This document shows, one piece after another, positions 36,395-45,234 of a DNA stretch of 64,000 bases. Position 1 is the stretch's first letter. Each line of letters opens with the position of its first letter. The notes beneath the pieces were generated by a model. It was not told where the DNA came from and did not search any database. It saw only the letters and a list, made by a program, of their open reading frames with translations. The position numbers and the translations under genes are program-made. This DNA comes from Microbulbifer aggregans (lineage in GTDB: Bacteria > Pseudomonadota > Gammaproteobacteria > Pseudomonadales > Cellvibrionaceae): the NCBI RefSeq assembly GCF_020524005.1, contig NZ_JAIVKK010000011.1, positions 112,380-176,379 of the forward strand, read 5' to 3'.

Positions 36395-39064
36395 ATGCAC
36401 GAAGAAACTGACATTCAGGAAACGCAGGAATGGCTGGACGCGCTGCAGGCGGTCATCCGCCACAGCGGTAAAGAGCGCGCTGCGTTCCTGCTGAAGCAGC
36501 TGTCTGATCGCGCCACCAATATTGGCGTTCAGCTGCCGGCGGCCATCACAACTCCCTATCGCAATACGATTCCGCCCCAGGCCGAAAAGCGCATGCCGGG
36601 CGATCTGTTCATGGAGCGCCGTATCCGTTCCCTGATCCGTTGGAACGCGCTGGCCATGGTTGTACGCGCCAACTCCAACAGTGACAGCCTGGGTGGCCAC
36701 ATTGCCAGCTTCTCCTCGGCTGCCACCCTGTACGATGTTGCCTTCAACTATTTCTTCCGCGGCAACGAAGGTGAAGAGCGCGGCGACCTGATTTTCTTCC
36801 AGGGCCACAGCGCGCCGGGCATCTACGCCCGTTCCTACCTGGAAGGCCGCTTTGACGAAGACAAGCTGGACAACTTCCGCCGCGAAGTGAACGGCAACGG
36901 CCTGTCTTCCTACCCGCACCCGTGGCTGATGCCGGACTACTGGCAGTTCCCCACCGTATCCATGGGCCTGGGCCCGATCCAGGCGATTTACCAGGCGCAC
37001 ATCATGCGTTACCTGTCTGCACGTGACCTGTCACCGCGCGGTGACCGCAAGGTGTGGGCATTCCTGGGTGACGGTGAGTGTGATGAGCCGGAAACCCTGG
37101 GCGCCATCTCCATGGCGGGCCGCGAGAACCTGGAAAACCTGGTATTCGTGGTTAACTGTAACCTGCAGCGCCTGGATGGCCCGGTGCGCGGCAACGGCAA
37201 GATCGTGCAGGAACTGGAAGGTGTATTCCGCGGTGCCGGCTGGAACGTGATCAAGGTCCTGTGGGGCCGCCTGTGGGATCCGCTGCTGGAAAAAGACGAC
37301 AAGGGCCTGCTGCAGAAAGTCATGGACGAAGTGGTCGATGGCGAGATGCAGAACTTCAAGGCCAACGGCGGTGCCTACACCCGCGAGCATTTCTTCGGCA
37401 AATATCCCGAGCTGCAGGAAATGGTCAAGGACATGTCCGACGACGAGATCATGAAGCTCAACCGCGGTGGCCACGACCCCTATAAGGTCTACGCGGCTTA
37501 TGCCGAAGCCATGGCCAGCAAAGGCAAGCCCACCGTAATCCTGGCACAGACCGTAAAAGGCTACGGCCTGGGTGCTGCTGGTGAAGCGGCGATGGATACC
37601 CACAACGTCAAGAAGATGGACACCGAAGCGCTGAAGCGCTTCCGCGACCGCTTTGCGATTCCGTTGACCGACAAGGAAATCGAAGAGGTTCCTTATTACC
37701 GTCCGTCTCCAGACAGCCCGGAAATGAAGTACATGGCCGAGCGTCGCAAGGCGCTGGGCGGCCCGGTACCGTCCCGTACTACCGAGGTGGCGAAACTGGA
37801 GATTCCTGAACTGGATGCCTTCAGTGCCGTAACCAAAGGCTCTGGTGATCGTGAAATCTCCACCACCATGGCCTTCGTACGCCTGCTGTCGGTGCTGGTG
37901 AAAGACAAGAAAATGGGCAAGAACGTCGCGCCGATCGTGCCGGACGAAGCCCGTACCTTCGGTATGGAAGGCCTGTTCCGCCAGCTGGGTATCTACTCCT
38001 CCCAGGGGCAGAAATACACTCCGGTCGACCACGGCCAGATCATGTATTACAAAGAAGACAAGAAAGGCCAGGTGCTGGAAGAGGGCATCAACGAAGCCGG
38101 CGCCATGTCTGCGTGGATGGCTCTGGCCACGGCCTATTCCAACCACGGCGTGCCGATGGTGCCTTTCTACATCTACTACTCCATGTTCGGCTTCCAGCGC
38201 ATCGGCGATCTGGCCTGGGCAGCGGGTGACATGCAGGCGCGTGGTTTCCTGGTAGGCGCCACCGCCGGCCGTACCACCCTGAACGGTGAAGGCCTGCAGC
38301 ACCAGGACGGTCACAGCCTGGTACTGTCCGGTACTATCCCGAACTGTAAGAGCTACGACCCGGCCTTCGGTTACGACCTGGCAGTTATCGTTCGTCAGGG
38401 CCTGATCGAGATGTACGAAGAGCAGAAGAACCTCTTCTACTACGTCACCGTCGAGAACGAGAACTTCCTGCAGCCGGAAATGCCGCAGGGCGTGGAAGAA
38501 GGCATCATCCGCGGTATCTACAAGCTGGACAGCAACTCCCGCAAGCCCGGCAAGGGCAAGGCGGCGAAGAAGCACGTACAGTTGGTGGGCGCCGGTTCCA
38601 TCCTGCGCGAAGTGATGGCCGCAGCGGATATTCTCGCCGACGAGTTCGGTGTGACTTCCGACGTGTGGAACCTGACTTCCGCCACCGAAGCCTCTCGCGA
38701 AGGTCAGGACGTGGCGCGCTGGAACATGCTGCACCCGACCGAAGCGCCGCGCAAAGCGTGGATCAGCGAGCAGTTTGAAGGCAATGAAGCGCCGGTAGTG
38801 ATCTCCACCGATTACATCCGCGCCTACGTCGAGCCTCTGCGCGAGTTCATCGATGGCGACGTGATTGCCCTGGGTACCGACGGTTTCGGTCGCTCCGACA
38901 GTCGTGAGCAGCTGCGTCGCTTCTTCGAAGTGAATCGCAACTATGTCGTCATCGCCGCACTGTCTGGCCTGGTGAAGCAGGGTGTGATCGAAGCGAGTGA
39001 AGTGGCTGACGCCATCAAGAAGCTCAATATCGACCCGGAAAAAGTTAATCCGCGTCTGGTTTAA
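36395..39064 (+). CDS. aceE: Pyruvate dehydrogenase E1 component
   Basis: Thiamin-diphosphate enzyme that decarboxylates pyruvate and reductively acetylates lipoyl-E2. The 889 residues are full length for the homodimeric gammaproteobacterial E1: N-terminal ETQEWLDALQAVIRHSGKERAAFLLKQL (E2-binding end), active-site FQGHSAPGIYARSYLEGR, the ThDP motif GDGECDEPETLGAISMAGRENLENLVFVVNCN, and C-terminal ALGTDGFGRSDSREQLRRFFEV. GAGGAG 7 bases upstream supports the start. aceF follows after 30 bp. No lpd gene is in the window. Confidence 0.98.
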   Translation: MHEETDIQETQEWLDALQAVIRHSGKERAAFLLKQLSDRATNIGVQLPAAITTPYRNTIPPQAEKRMPGDLFMERRIRSLIRWNALAMVVRANSNSDSLGGHIASFSSAATLYDVAFNYFFRGNEGEERGDLIFFQGHSAPGIYARSYLEGRFDEDKLDNFRREVNGNGLSSYPHPWLMPDYWQFPTVSMGLGPIQAIYQAHIMRYLSARDLSPRGDRKVWAFLGDGECDEPETLGAISMAGRENLENLVFVVNCNLQRLDGPVRGNGKIVQELEGVFRGAGWNVIKVLWGRLWDPLLEKDDKGLLQKVMDEVVDGEMQNFKANGGAYTREHFFGKYPELQEMVKDMSDDEIMKLNRGGHDPYKVYAAYAEAMASKGKPTVILAQTVKGYGLGAAGEAAMDTHNVKKMDTEALKRFRDRFAIPLTDKEIEEVPYYRPSPDSPEMKYMAERRKALGGPVPSRTTEVAKLEIPELDAFSAVTKGSGDREISTTMAFVRLLSVLVKDKKMGKNVAPIVPDEARTFGMEGLFRQLGIYSSQGQKYTPVDHGQIMYYKEDKKGQVLEEGINEAGAMSAWMALATAYSNHGVPMVPFYIYYSMFGFQRIGDLAWAAGDMQARGFLVGATAGRTTLNGEGLQHQDGHSLVLSGTIPNCKSYDPAFGYDLAVIVRQGLIEMYEEQKNLFYYVTVENENFLQPEMPQGVEEGIIRGIYKLDSNSRKPGKGKAAKKHVQLVGAGSILREVMAAADILADEFGVTSDVWNLTSATEASREGQDVARWNMLHPTEAPRKAWISEQFEGNEAPVVISTDYIRAYVEPLREFIDGDVIALGTDGFGRSDSREQLRRFFEVNRNYVVIAALSGLVKQGVIEASEVADAIKKLNIDPEKVNPRLV

Positions 39065-39094
39065 ACCCGCTGATAAGGAATAAGGCAAAGAAAC

Positions 39095-40732
39095 ATGGCA
39101 AAACAAGTCATTAAAGTGCCCGATCTCGGCGGCGCCGATCAGGTAGATGTCATTGAAATTTCCGTTGCCGTGGGGGACACCGTAGCGGAAGAGGATGCGC
39201 TGATTGTAGTGGAGGGCGACAAGGCCTCCATGGACATTCCCGCGCCTTTCGCAGGCAAGATCCTGAGCATTTCCGTGAAGGAAGGTGACAAGGTTTCCGA
39301 AGGCGATGTGCTCGGCGAGATCGAGACTGACGCCGGTGACAGCGCAGAAGCGCCCGCCGAAGCCAAAGCCGAAGCGCCGGCTGAAGCTTCTGCCCCGGCG
39401 CCTGCGGCGGAACCAGCCGCCGCGCCGGCACCCGCTGGTGAAGCGACCGAGCAGGATATTGTGGTACCCGACCTCGGCGGTGCCGATGCGGTGGATGTCA
39501 TTGAAATATCTGTTGCTGCTGGCGACGAAGTGGGCGAAGGCGATTCGCTGATCGTGGTCGAAGGCGACAAGGCCTCCATGGATGTCCCTTCTCCGACTGC
39601 GGGCACGATTGTGTCCATCAGCGTGAAAGAAGGCGACAAGGTATCCACCGGCGATGTTATCGGTGTGATGAAATCCGTTGCCGCTGGTGCAGCGCCTGCT
39701 CCTGTTGCAGCCGAGCCTGCGGCAGCACCAGCCCCGGCAGCTGCACCTGCAGTGGCAAGCCCGGAGCCGGCCGCCGCGCCGAAACGGGATCCTCACCTGG
39801 AGCGGGACCACACGCCGTCAGCAGAAGTGTATGCCGGCCCCGCAGTGCGCAAGCTGGCGCGCGAGCTGGGTGTGACCCTGAACAAGGTGAAGGCGACCGG
39901 TCCGCGCAACCGTGTGACCAAAGACGACCTGCACGCCTACATCAAGGAGCAGGTGAAGAAGGCTGAAAGTGGTGCGGTTGGCGTAAGTGGCGGTATCGGT
40001 ATCGCGCCGATGCCTGAGATCGATTTCAGCCAGTTCGGCCCGGTCAATGTCGAGCCGATGAGCAAGATCCACAAGATCACCGCGGCCAATATGTCCCGCA
40101 ACTGGCTGAACGTACCGCACGTTACCCAGTTTGACGACGCGGATATCACTGAGCTGGAAGACTTCCGCAAGTCAATGAAGGCCGAAGCCGAGAAGCGCGG
40201 CGTGAAGCTCACCCCGGTACCTTTCCTGCTGAAAGCGGCTGCGGCTGCGCTGCGTGAAGTGCCGAGCTTCAATGTTTCCCTGCATAACGATGGCGAGCAC
40301 ATCGTGCGCAAGGATTACGTGCACATTGGTATGGCGGTGGATACTCCGAAAGGTCTGATGGTACCGGTAATCCGCGATGTGGATAAAAAGGGCCTGTACG
40401 AACTGGCGGAAGAAGCTACCACCATGGCGCTTGCTGCTCGCGACGGCAAACTGAAGCCCCGCGATATGCAGGGTGCCTGCTTCACGATCTCCAGTCTGGG
40501 TGCCATCGGTGGTACCGGCTTTACCCCGATCGTAAATTCGCCGGAAGTCGGTATTCTTGGCGTGTCCAAGCTTGCCGTTCGCCCGGAGTGGAACGGCAAG
40601 GAGTTTGTACCGCGGCAGATGCTGCCGCTGGCACTGTCCTACGATCACCGTGCGGTAAACGGTGGTGATGCCGGTCGCTTCATGACTTATCTGGTCAATA
40701 TGTTGAGCGACGTACGCCGCCTGTTGCTGTAA
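39095..40732 (+). CDS. aceF: Dihydrolipoyl acetyltransferase, PDH E2
   Basis: Core of the pyruvate dehydrogenase complex. In the 545 residues, two lipoyl domains are seen with lipoylated lysines at about K43 and K159 (both in EGDKASMD), joined by Ala/Pro/Glu-rich linkers, then an E1/E3-binding domain (VYAGPAVRKLARELGVTLNKVKATGPRNRVTKDDLHAYIK) and the catalytic domain ending with the acetyltransferase motif LALSYDHRAVNGGDAGRFM. E. coli AceF has three lipoyl domains; two is common in related marine genera. It is followed by a terminator. Confidence 0.98.
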   Translation: MAKQVIKVPDLGGADQVDVIEISVAVGDTVAEEDALIVVEGDKASMDIPAPFAGKILSISVKEGDKVSEGDVLGEIETDAGDSAEAPAEAKAEAPAEASAPAPAAEPAAAPAPAGEATEQDIVVPDLGGADAVDVIEISVAAGDEVGEGDSLIVVEGDKASMDVPSPTAGTIVSISVKEGDKVSTGDVIGVMKSVAAGAAPAPVAAEPAAAPAPAAAPAVASPEPAAAPKRDPHLERDHTPSAEVYAGPAVRKLARELGVTLNKVKATGPRNRVTKDDLHAYIKEQVKKAESGAVGVSGGIGIAPMPEIDFSQFGPVNVEPMSKIHKITAANMSRNWLNVPHVTQFDDADITELEDFRKSMKAEAEKRGVKLTPVPFLLKAAAAALREVPSFNVSLHNDGEHIVRKDYVHIGMAVDTPKGLMVPVIRDVDKKGLYELAEEATTMALAARDGKLKPRDMQGACFTISSLGAIGGTGFTPIVNSPEVGILGVSKLAVRPEWNGKEFVPRQMLPLALSYDHRAVNGGDAGRFMTYLVNMLSDVRRLLL

Positions 40733-40745
40733 CAGGTCTGGCAGG

Positions 40746-40783
40746 AAAAACGCCGGCGGGGGTAACCTCACCGGCGTTTTTTT
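40746..40783 (+). terminator. Terminator after aceF
   Basis: AAAAACGCCGG pairs with CCGGCGTTTTT (7 Ts) across a roughly 14-base loop, 14 bp past the aceF stop. Confidence 0.88.
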
Positions 40784-41022
40784 ATGCCCGTAACTTCTAA
40801 CCGCTATCTCCAGCAATTGCCTGACCTTTGGCCAATCAGTACTCTTTTCCTCGCCAATTAAATCCCTCTCACGCCAAAAGCGGGTTCCGGTTGAATTCAG
40901 TGCTTATATTTCTGAACAAAATGTGTACAGCGTCGTCGAACACCTCGCGAGAGCTAAACTGAAAAAAGCGGGCAGATGAATCTCTCGATGGGATGTCCGC
41001 AAAGTAGCGAGGTAGTCGTGTC

Positions 41023-41292
41023 ATGTATCGCTCAGGGATTGTAGCGGTGGCTGTAGGTGCCACATTGTGTGTACAAGGTTGTATTTTCGTACCATTTGAA
41101 AACGAAAATGGAAATGACCCGTTTTTCTTCAATCCGGATGACCAGGTTCGCGCCGCGGAGTTTGTTGAAGTGGGTAATTACCTGCCCAGCGCAGCTGCAC
41201 CACCTATGGTGCAAAATCATTGTTCGAGCGCCGCTGGCAGCAATGGGATGAATGCGCCTTGCTGGTTTTTTCCGATCATGCGGATGTATTGA
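41023..41292 (+). CDS. Small hypothetical exported protein
   Basis: An 89-residue product starting with a signal-like segment (MYRSGIVAVAVGATLCVQGC) that could be a lipoprotein signal, although VQGC is a poor lipobox. The rest is Phe/Asn/Asp-rich (FVPFENENGNDPFFFNPDDQVRAAEFVEVGNYLP) and ends CWFFPIMRMY. CGAGG lies upstream of the ATG. I do not recognise a family. It lies at the head of a run of three other small genes on the same strand, two of them lipoproteins. Confidence 0.5.
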   Translation: MYRSGIVAVAVGATLCVQGCIFVPFENENGNDPFFFNPDDQVRAAEFVEVGNYLPSAAAPPMVQNHCSSAAGSNGMNAPCWFFPIMRMY

Positions 41293-41415
41293 TTCAGGTG
41301 CGAAATGCCTTTTCAATGCATTACTGAAAGAGTCTGGGCGTCGGAAAGCCGACGCCATAAACCTGGGTTAGATGCCCAGGTTGAGATACCCACGTTGAGA
41401 GATTAGGGAGGCCAC

Positions 41416-41673
41416 ATGCGCAAACGAGTGACACTTTTATCCCTGCTGGCAGCCGCCACATTCCTTTCTGCCTGCGGAACCAGCAGTGTACGCGATCAGG
41501 TGGTCTACCCTAACAGTGCACCGATTCCCCGCCAGCCTGTCGCGGAGCAGAAAACCAATTACGATGGCTGTCCTGGCGACGCAGAAGAATTGGCGCCGGG
41601 CTCTATTTGTCCTGCTACTGCGCAGTGCTATGAAATTTCCGGTGGTCGTCGCTGTATCGTTTACGAGAAATAA
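41416..41673 (+). CDS. Small Cys-rich lipoprotein
   Basis: 85 residues with a clear lipoprotein signal (MRKRVTLLSLLAAATFLSAC, lipobox LSAC). The C-terminal half carries four cysteines in the pattern CP-x11-CP-x4-CY-x3-GGRRC. The same pattern recurs twice in the next gene, so the two are paralogues. AGGGAGG lies upstream of the ATG. Function unknown; an outer-membrane or periplasmic location is expected. Confidence 0.75.
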   Translation: MRKRVTLLSLLAAATFLSACGTSSVRDQVVYPNSAPIPRQPVAEQKTNYDGCPGDAEELAPGSICPATAQCYEISGGRRCIVYEK

Positions 41674-41767
41674 TCTTGTAGTTCGTGTGCAGTCACTACC
41701 GGCTGTTTGAGTGCCAGAAGGTGTGGGGACAGGGATCTTCAACCCTAAGACTCATGGAAGAAATACT

Positions 41768-42145
41768 ATGAAACTGCGCTGGTTTCCGCTCTTTGCCATC
41801 ATGTTTTCCCTCGGCTGTGCGAGTACGGCCACTGTGTCGAATCTCGATGGATTCTGGTGTGACCTTACCGGTACTCCTGCCACTTTCGTGCGGCCACCGC
41901 TACCTGAGTATCTCACTCCGGCATACCCGCGCGATTGTTTCCAGGGAGACATGGAGGTACCCACCGCGACTTCCTGCTTGGTAGACGACGCTGTCTGCTA
42001 CCAACTGGATACCGGCGGCTGGTGCACCGCGGGTCGTATGCCCCAGTGCCCGGAAGGCGCCGCACCTCTGGACGCGGATGCTCCTTGCCCCGATGGCGGC
42101 AAGTGCTGGATGTATAGCGAAGGATTGCGCTGCTATTCGGTATAG
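41768..42145 (+). CDS. Cys-rich lipoprotein with two repeat units
   Basis: 125 residues from the ATG at 41768. The signal MKLRWFPLFAIMFSLGC ends in a lipobox-like SLGC. Two related units follow: DCFQGDMEVPTATSCLVDDA with CYQLDTGGWC, and QCPEGAAPLDADAPCPDGGK with CWMYSEGLRC. Each has the four-Cys pattern also present once in the upstream gene. The frame is open to 41711 but the signal peptide fixes the start. Function unknown. Confidence 0.72.
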   Translation: MKLRWFPLFAIMFSLGCASTATVSNLDGFWCDLTGTPATFVRPPLPEYLTPAYPRDCFQGDMEVPTATSCLVDDAVCYQLDTGGWCTAGRMPQCPEGAAPLDADAPCPDGGKCWMYSEGLRCYSV

Positions 42146-42163
42146 GCCGAGTGAGCGTTCCCG

Positions 42164-42514
42164 ATGAACTGGATGCGGGGCGTCCTGGTTGCTATTGACC
42201 AACTGGGAAACGCGATTGCCGGCGGTAATCCGGATGCGACCATCTCAGCGCGCACCGGGTATTTCGCCCGAGTTGTCGATACGCCGTTCAAGCCCTATTG
42301 GCAGCTGATGGAGAAGGTGATCGACTTTACTTTTTATCCCATTGATGGCCCCAACCACTGTTTCAAAGCTTATCTTGCCGACCAGTTTGAAGAGCATCAG
42401 GAAGGCAGTGATCTGATGCGGGGATTGCTCGGCCTCATAATCCTTACCTGCTGTATACCACTCTCGATACTGACGCGCGTTTACGTACTCATTTTTCCGC
42501 GCGTGGTGTCATGA
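42164..42514 (+). CDS. Conserved hypothetical membrane protein
   Basis: 116 residues, with a soluble part (GGNPDATISARTGYFARVVDTPFKPYWQLMEKVIDFTFYPIDGPNHCFKAY) and one C-terminal membrane helix (LLGLIILTCCIPLSILTRVYVLIF). The NPDATISARTGYF stretch looks familiar from small uncharacterised proteins of marine gammaproteobacteria, but I cannot assign a family. It sits 18 bp after the lipoprotein gene and before a bidirectional terminator. Confidence 0.65.
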   Translation: MNWMRGVLVAIDQLGNAIAGGNPDATISARTGYFARVVDTPFKPYWQLMEKVIDFTFYPIDGPNHCFKAYLADQFEEHQEGSDLMRGLLGLIILTCCIPLSILTRVYVLIFPRVVS

Positions 42515-42555
42515 TAGGGCGTCGATTTCCGGTTCTGTTTTACGCATTGATACAA

Positions 42556-42581
42556 AAAAGGGCGGCAAAATGCCGCCCTTT
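42556..42581. terminator. Bidirectional terminator
   Basis: AAGGGCGGCA-AAA-TGCCGCCCTT with A-run before and T-rich end, between the convergent membrane-protein gene and the M6 protease gene. Confidence 0.85.
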
Positions 42582-42604
42582 ACTTTGTGTGAGAGCTCCG
42601 ATGG

Positions 42605-44923
42605 TTATCGGTAAATCAATACCTTGCCGACGGACTTGTCATCGCTTTGGGATACGACCCGGACTTTAAGTCCGTATGTCGAAATCGCCCGGCCTGCGTC
42701 GGGAATAGCACCGTTGCTGAAATCGTTGCTGTCATCGAACAACGGGTTGCGCTTGGTGTAATTATCGCGCAGAAGCAGGTTGTAGCCGTTGAGCAAGTCC
42801 AGGGTTGCCTTGTTGGCTTTGTCGATACTGAATGCTGCGTCGTGCACCTGGTAGCGAGTCGATGCAACTGAATTGTCATTCCACTTGTTGGCATGCTGGT
42901 CTGCGTCCACTACGCCGAGGAAGCCGTTGCCTGGGTGTATGCCCACCCAGTTGTCGCTATAGCTGGTGTCGGCATACCAGATAACCAGTCCCTCATTGAA
43001 CTCGAGCATTTCACCCGCCACGTTGACGTGGGACAGGCCCAGGTCGACGCCCTGGTGTGTACGCCACTCCAGCAGGTAATAGTGATCGTGCAGAGAAAAG
43101 CCTTTGCTCAGGCTGAAGCCATCAAGGGTGAATTTGCCTACCGTTTCTGCGTTATCCGTGAGCACAACCGTATCGTCGACAGAAATTTCGATGTCGTCGG
43201 CAAAGAAACCCGGGTTGGACACATAGCCGTCGGTCCAGTAATAGAACACCAGGTAAAACTGCTGACCGGCATAGGCGCTCAGATCAAACTCGGCGTCAAC
43301 CCAGCCGCCTGAAGTACCGGTAATGCCATGGCCGGGGTTCTGCCCGTAGGGGCTGCTGGTGGTGGTTATATTGCCGGCGATCGGGGTAAGGCCGTCTGCG
43401 TTGTACACTGCAATAAACGCGTAATCCCAATCTTTTTCGATATCGTACCAGGCCTTGAATTTGACCGTCGCACTGCTTGCGCCGGTGAGATTAACCGGTG
43501 TCAGCATAACGTTGTTGAGGGCATCGCCACTTCCACTGAAGTAGGCGTATTCGCCGCTGGTCGGGATGGTAACCACCTTTTTCTTTTGCGGCAGGTCGAT
43601 GCGAACCGCATCATTGTTGGCGCCCTTGCTGACAGCCTGGTCGAGGAGTGCCTCTACACCTTCTGCGGGAATGTCTTCCAGCGCGATCGTGGCACCGTGC
43701 AGCCAGTTGCCTCCCATGTTGTACTGAAGGAACTCCTTGGCCCAGGCGGAAAACCCTGTGGGTTCAGAGCCCGGGATAACACCAGCCCAGCTCCCGTTCG
43801 ACATGACAGACCAGGAGGAAACAGGTTCTCCACGTCCGGTGTACTGGGTGTCATACTCGTCGGGCAGCCCCAGATCGTGGCCAAATTCATGGCTGACTAC
43901 GCCAGCGGCAGCGTCGGCAGGCTGAATGGTGTAGTCATAGGCCGCCATTGGCATATCCGGTCCCCAGTAGTCCACTGTGGCCTCGGTACCAGGAATGGGG
44001 AACGGGTTGCCCAGGTTCCAGCGGTGGGCCCAGATGGCATCCTCGCCGAGCTGGCCACCACCGGCCTCTTCACCGACGGAGGAGTGAAAAATCATGATGT
44101 GGTCAACCAGGCCGTCCGCTTCCCAAAGGTCACCGTCACCATCGAGGTCGTAACGGTCTTCCAGGTCATAGTCCGACAAGTTCACTTCGGGGTCTGCGGC
44201 TGCGGCCAACAGGGCCTCACGCACCAATGCGCGGGCGTCACCGTCGGCATTGTTGCCGTAAAAGGCTGCCGGCTGGCTGGCCATGTACCAGCCGGCAACA
44301 CCGCCTTCCAGGTTGTAACTGTTACCGGACTGTTGCCAGTAAAACTGCTGCATGGACAGCAGGGAATCCCCGCCGGGGCCGGCAAAGCCGCTTGAGGAAA
44401 ACAGGAGGTCCTGATAGTGCTCGGGGGTGTAATCCGGGTAGTACATATCGGATTCACCCGGCTCAATACTGTTGTGAGGGAAATCGGGGAACTCCATCAG
44501 GATTGCCAGTACCCGAGCAGTTTTATTTACTCCGGCGTAGCTTTCCGGCGATAGAGGCGCCGGAACCTGACTTTTACCTTGTCCCAGTTTGTTACCATTT
44601 CCATTCTGCAGGGAGCCTTGCAGCTTATTGCTCTTGGCATTGGCCAGCAGTCGGGAATCGGTACTTGCCAGATTTCCGCCACGCTGTTCGGCTTGCACTG
44701 CGCGCTCTTTCAAAAAACTGCGCAGCGCAACTTCTGCTTCAGGAATGGTGGCGTCTTCGGCAATGCGTCCGGAACGCTTCAGCATTTCAATAAGCTTGTC
44801 TTCGTTCGCAATGGCGAGGTCCAGAGGTCCCCCCTGTTGCGGCCTGTCTGCCGCCTGCGCGTTTGAGAGCGCAATACCGAGTGTAAGGGCGCCGGCTGTT
44901 AACAGCCGATAGGGATTTATCAT
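42605..44923 (-). CDS. Secreted M6 family metalloprotease (immune inhibitor A-like)
   Basis: Exported zinc protease of 772 residues. A signal peptide (MINPYRLLTAGALTLGIALSNAQA) is followed by a propeptide-like region to about 130, the M6 catalytic domain with GVVSHEFGHDLGLPDEYDTQYTG (HExxH plus the metzincin-like Glu/Asp), and C-terminal beta-rich domains (about 480-690) with SGTSGGWVDAEFDLSAYAGQQFYLVFYYWTDG, as in InhA-type enzymes. An Asp-rich DLDGDGDLWEADG loop may bind calcium. A nutritional or virulence-type role in protein breakdown is likely. Confidence 0.93.
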   Translation of the reverse strand: MINPYRLLTAGALTLGIALSNAQAADRPQQGGPLDLAIANEDKLIEMLKRSGRIAEDATIPEAEVALRSFLKERAVQAEQRGGNLASTDSRLLANAKSNKLQGSLQNGNGNKLGQGKSQVPAPLSPESYAGVNKTARVLAILMEFPDFPHNSIEPGESDMYYPDYTPEHYQDLLFSSSGFAGPGGDSLLSMQQFYWQQSGNSYNLEGGVAGWYMASQPAAFYGNNADGDARALVREALLAAAADPEVNLSDYDLEDRYDLDGDGDLWEADGLVDHIMIFHSSVGEEAGGGQLGEDAIWAHRWNLGNPFPIPGTEATVDYWGPDMPMAAYDYTIQPADAAAGVVSHEFGHDLGLPDEYDTQYTGRGEPVSSWSVMSNGSWAGVIPGSEPTGFSAWAKEFLQYNMGGNWLHGATIALEDIPAEGVEALLDQAVSKGANNDAVRIDLPQKKKVVTIPTSGEYAYFSGSGDALNNVMLTPVNLTGASSATVKFKAWYDIEKDWDYAFIAVYNADGLTPIAGNITTTSSPYGQNPGHGITGTSGGWVDAEFDLSAYAGQQFYLVFYYWTDGYVSNPGFFADDIEISVDDTVVLTDNAETVGKFTLDGFSLSKGFSLHDHYYLLEWRTHQGVDLGLSHVNVAGEMLEFNEGLVIWYADTSYSDNWVGIHPGNGFLGVVDADQHANKWNDNSVASTRYQVHDAAFSIDKANKATLDLLNGYNLLLRDNYTKRNPLFDDSNDFSNGAIPDAGRAISTYGLKVRVVSQSDDKSVGKVLIYR

Positions 44924-45234
44924 TGTTATCCTCGTTATTTCTTCTGATGGTCAAAATCAGGCAGAGCGGACTCAACGGTAAGAAATGCAGCCGTGAGCCA
45001 TCCTTGGCCCGCATGGGTCAACTTGCTTAGTTGCCGCTAGTTATAACGAGTAAGAAGGAAAAAGGTGTAATGAATTACGTGCCTATATTGAAGGGTTCGG
45101 CGTGATATTTATTTGTTTGGCGCGATTTGCTTTATAAGGTGAAGCTAAGCGTTATAAACGTACCACTTCCTGGGGTATTTACCTTCCAGGTAAATAAACC
45201 TATCAGGCTTGAAGTAAAGCCCCGGAGACCAAGG
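44924..45234 (-). other. Promoter region of the M6 protease; inverted repeat
   Basis: 311 bp, A/T-rich, no gene. It holds a perfect inverted repeat TATTTACCT-TCC-AGGTAAATA (45176-45196), just past the 3' end of the histidine kinase gene. Without a T-run it is not a standard terminator and may be an operator. Confidence 0.5.

Noticed and set aside
37031..39811. A 926-codon open frame on the minus strand opposite aceE and the start of aceF
   Set aside because: It is a codon-bias shadow of highly biased aceEF; no start signal, no recognisable domain, low-complexity His/Arg/Gly-rich translation.
43328..44395. A 355-codon frame opposite the M6 protease gene
   Set aside because: The minus-strand frame encodes a clear protease with a signal peptide; this one has no domain.
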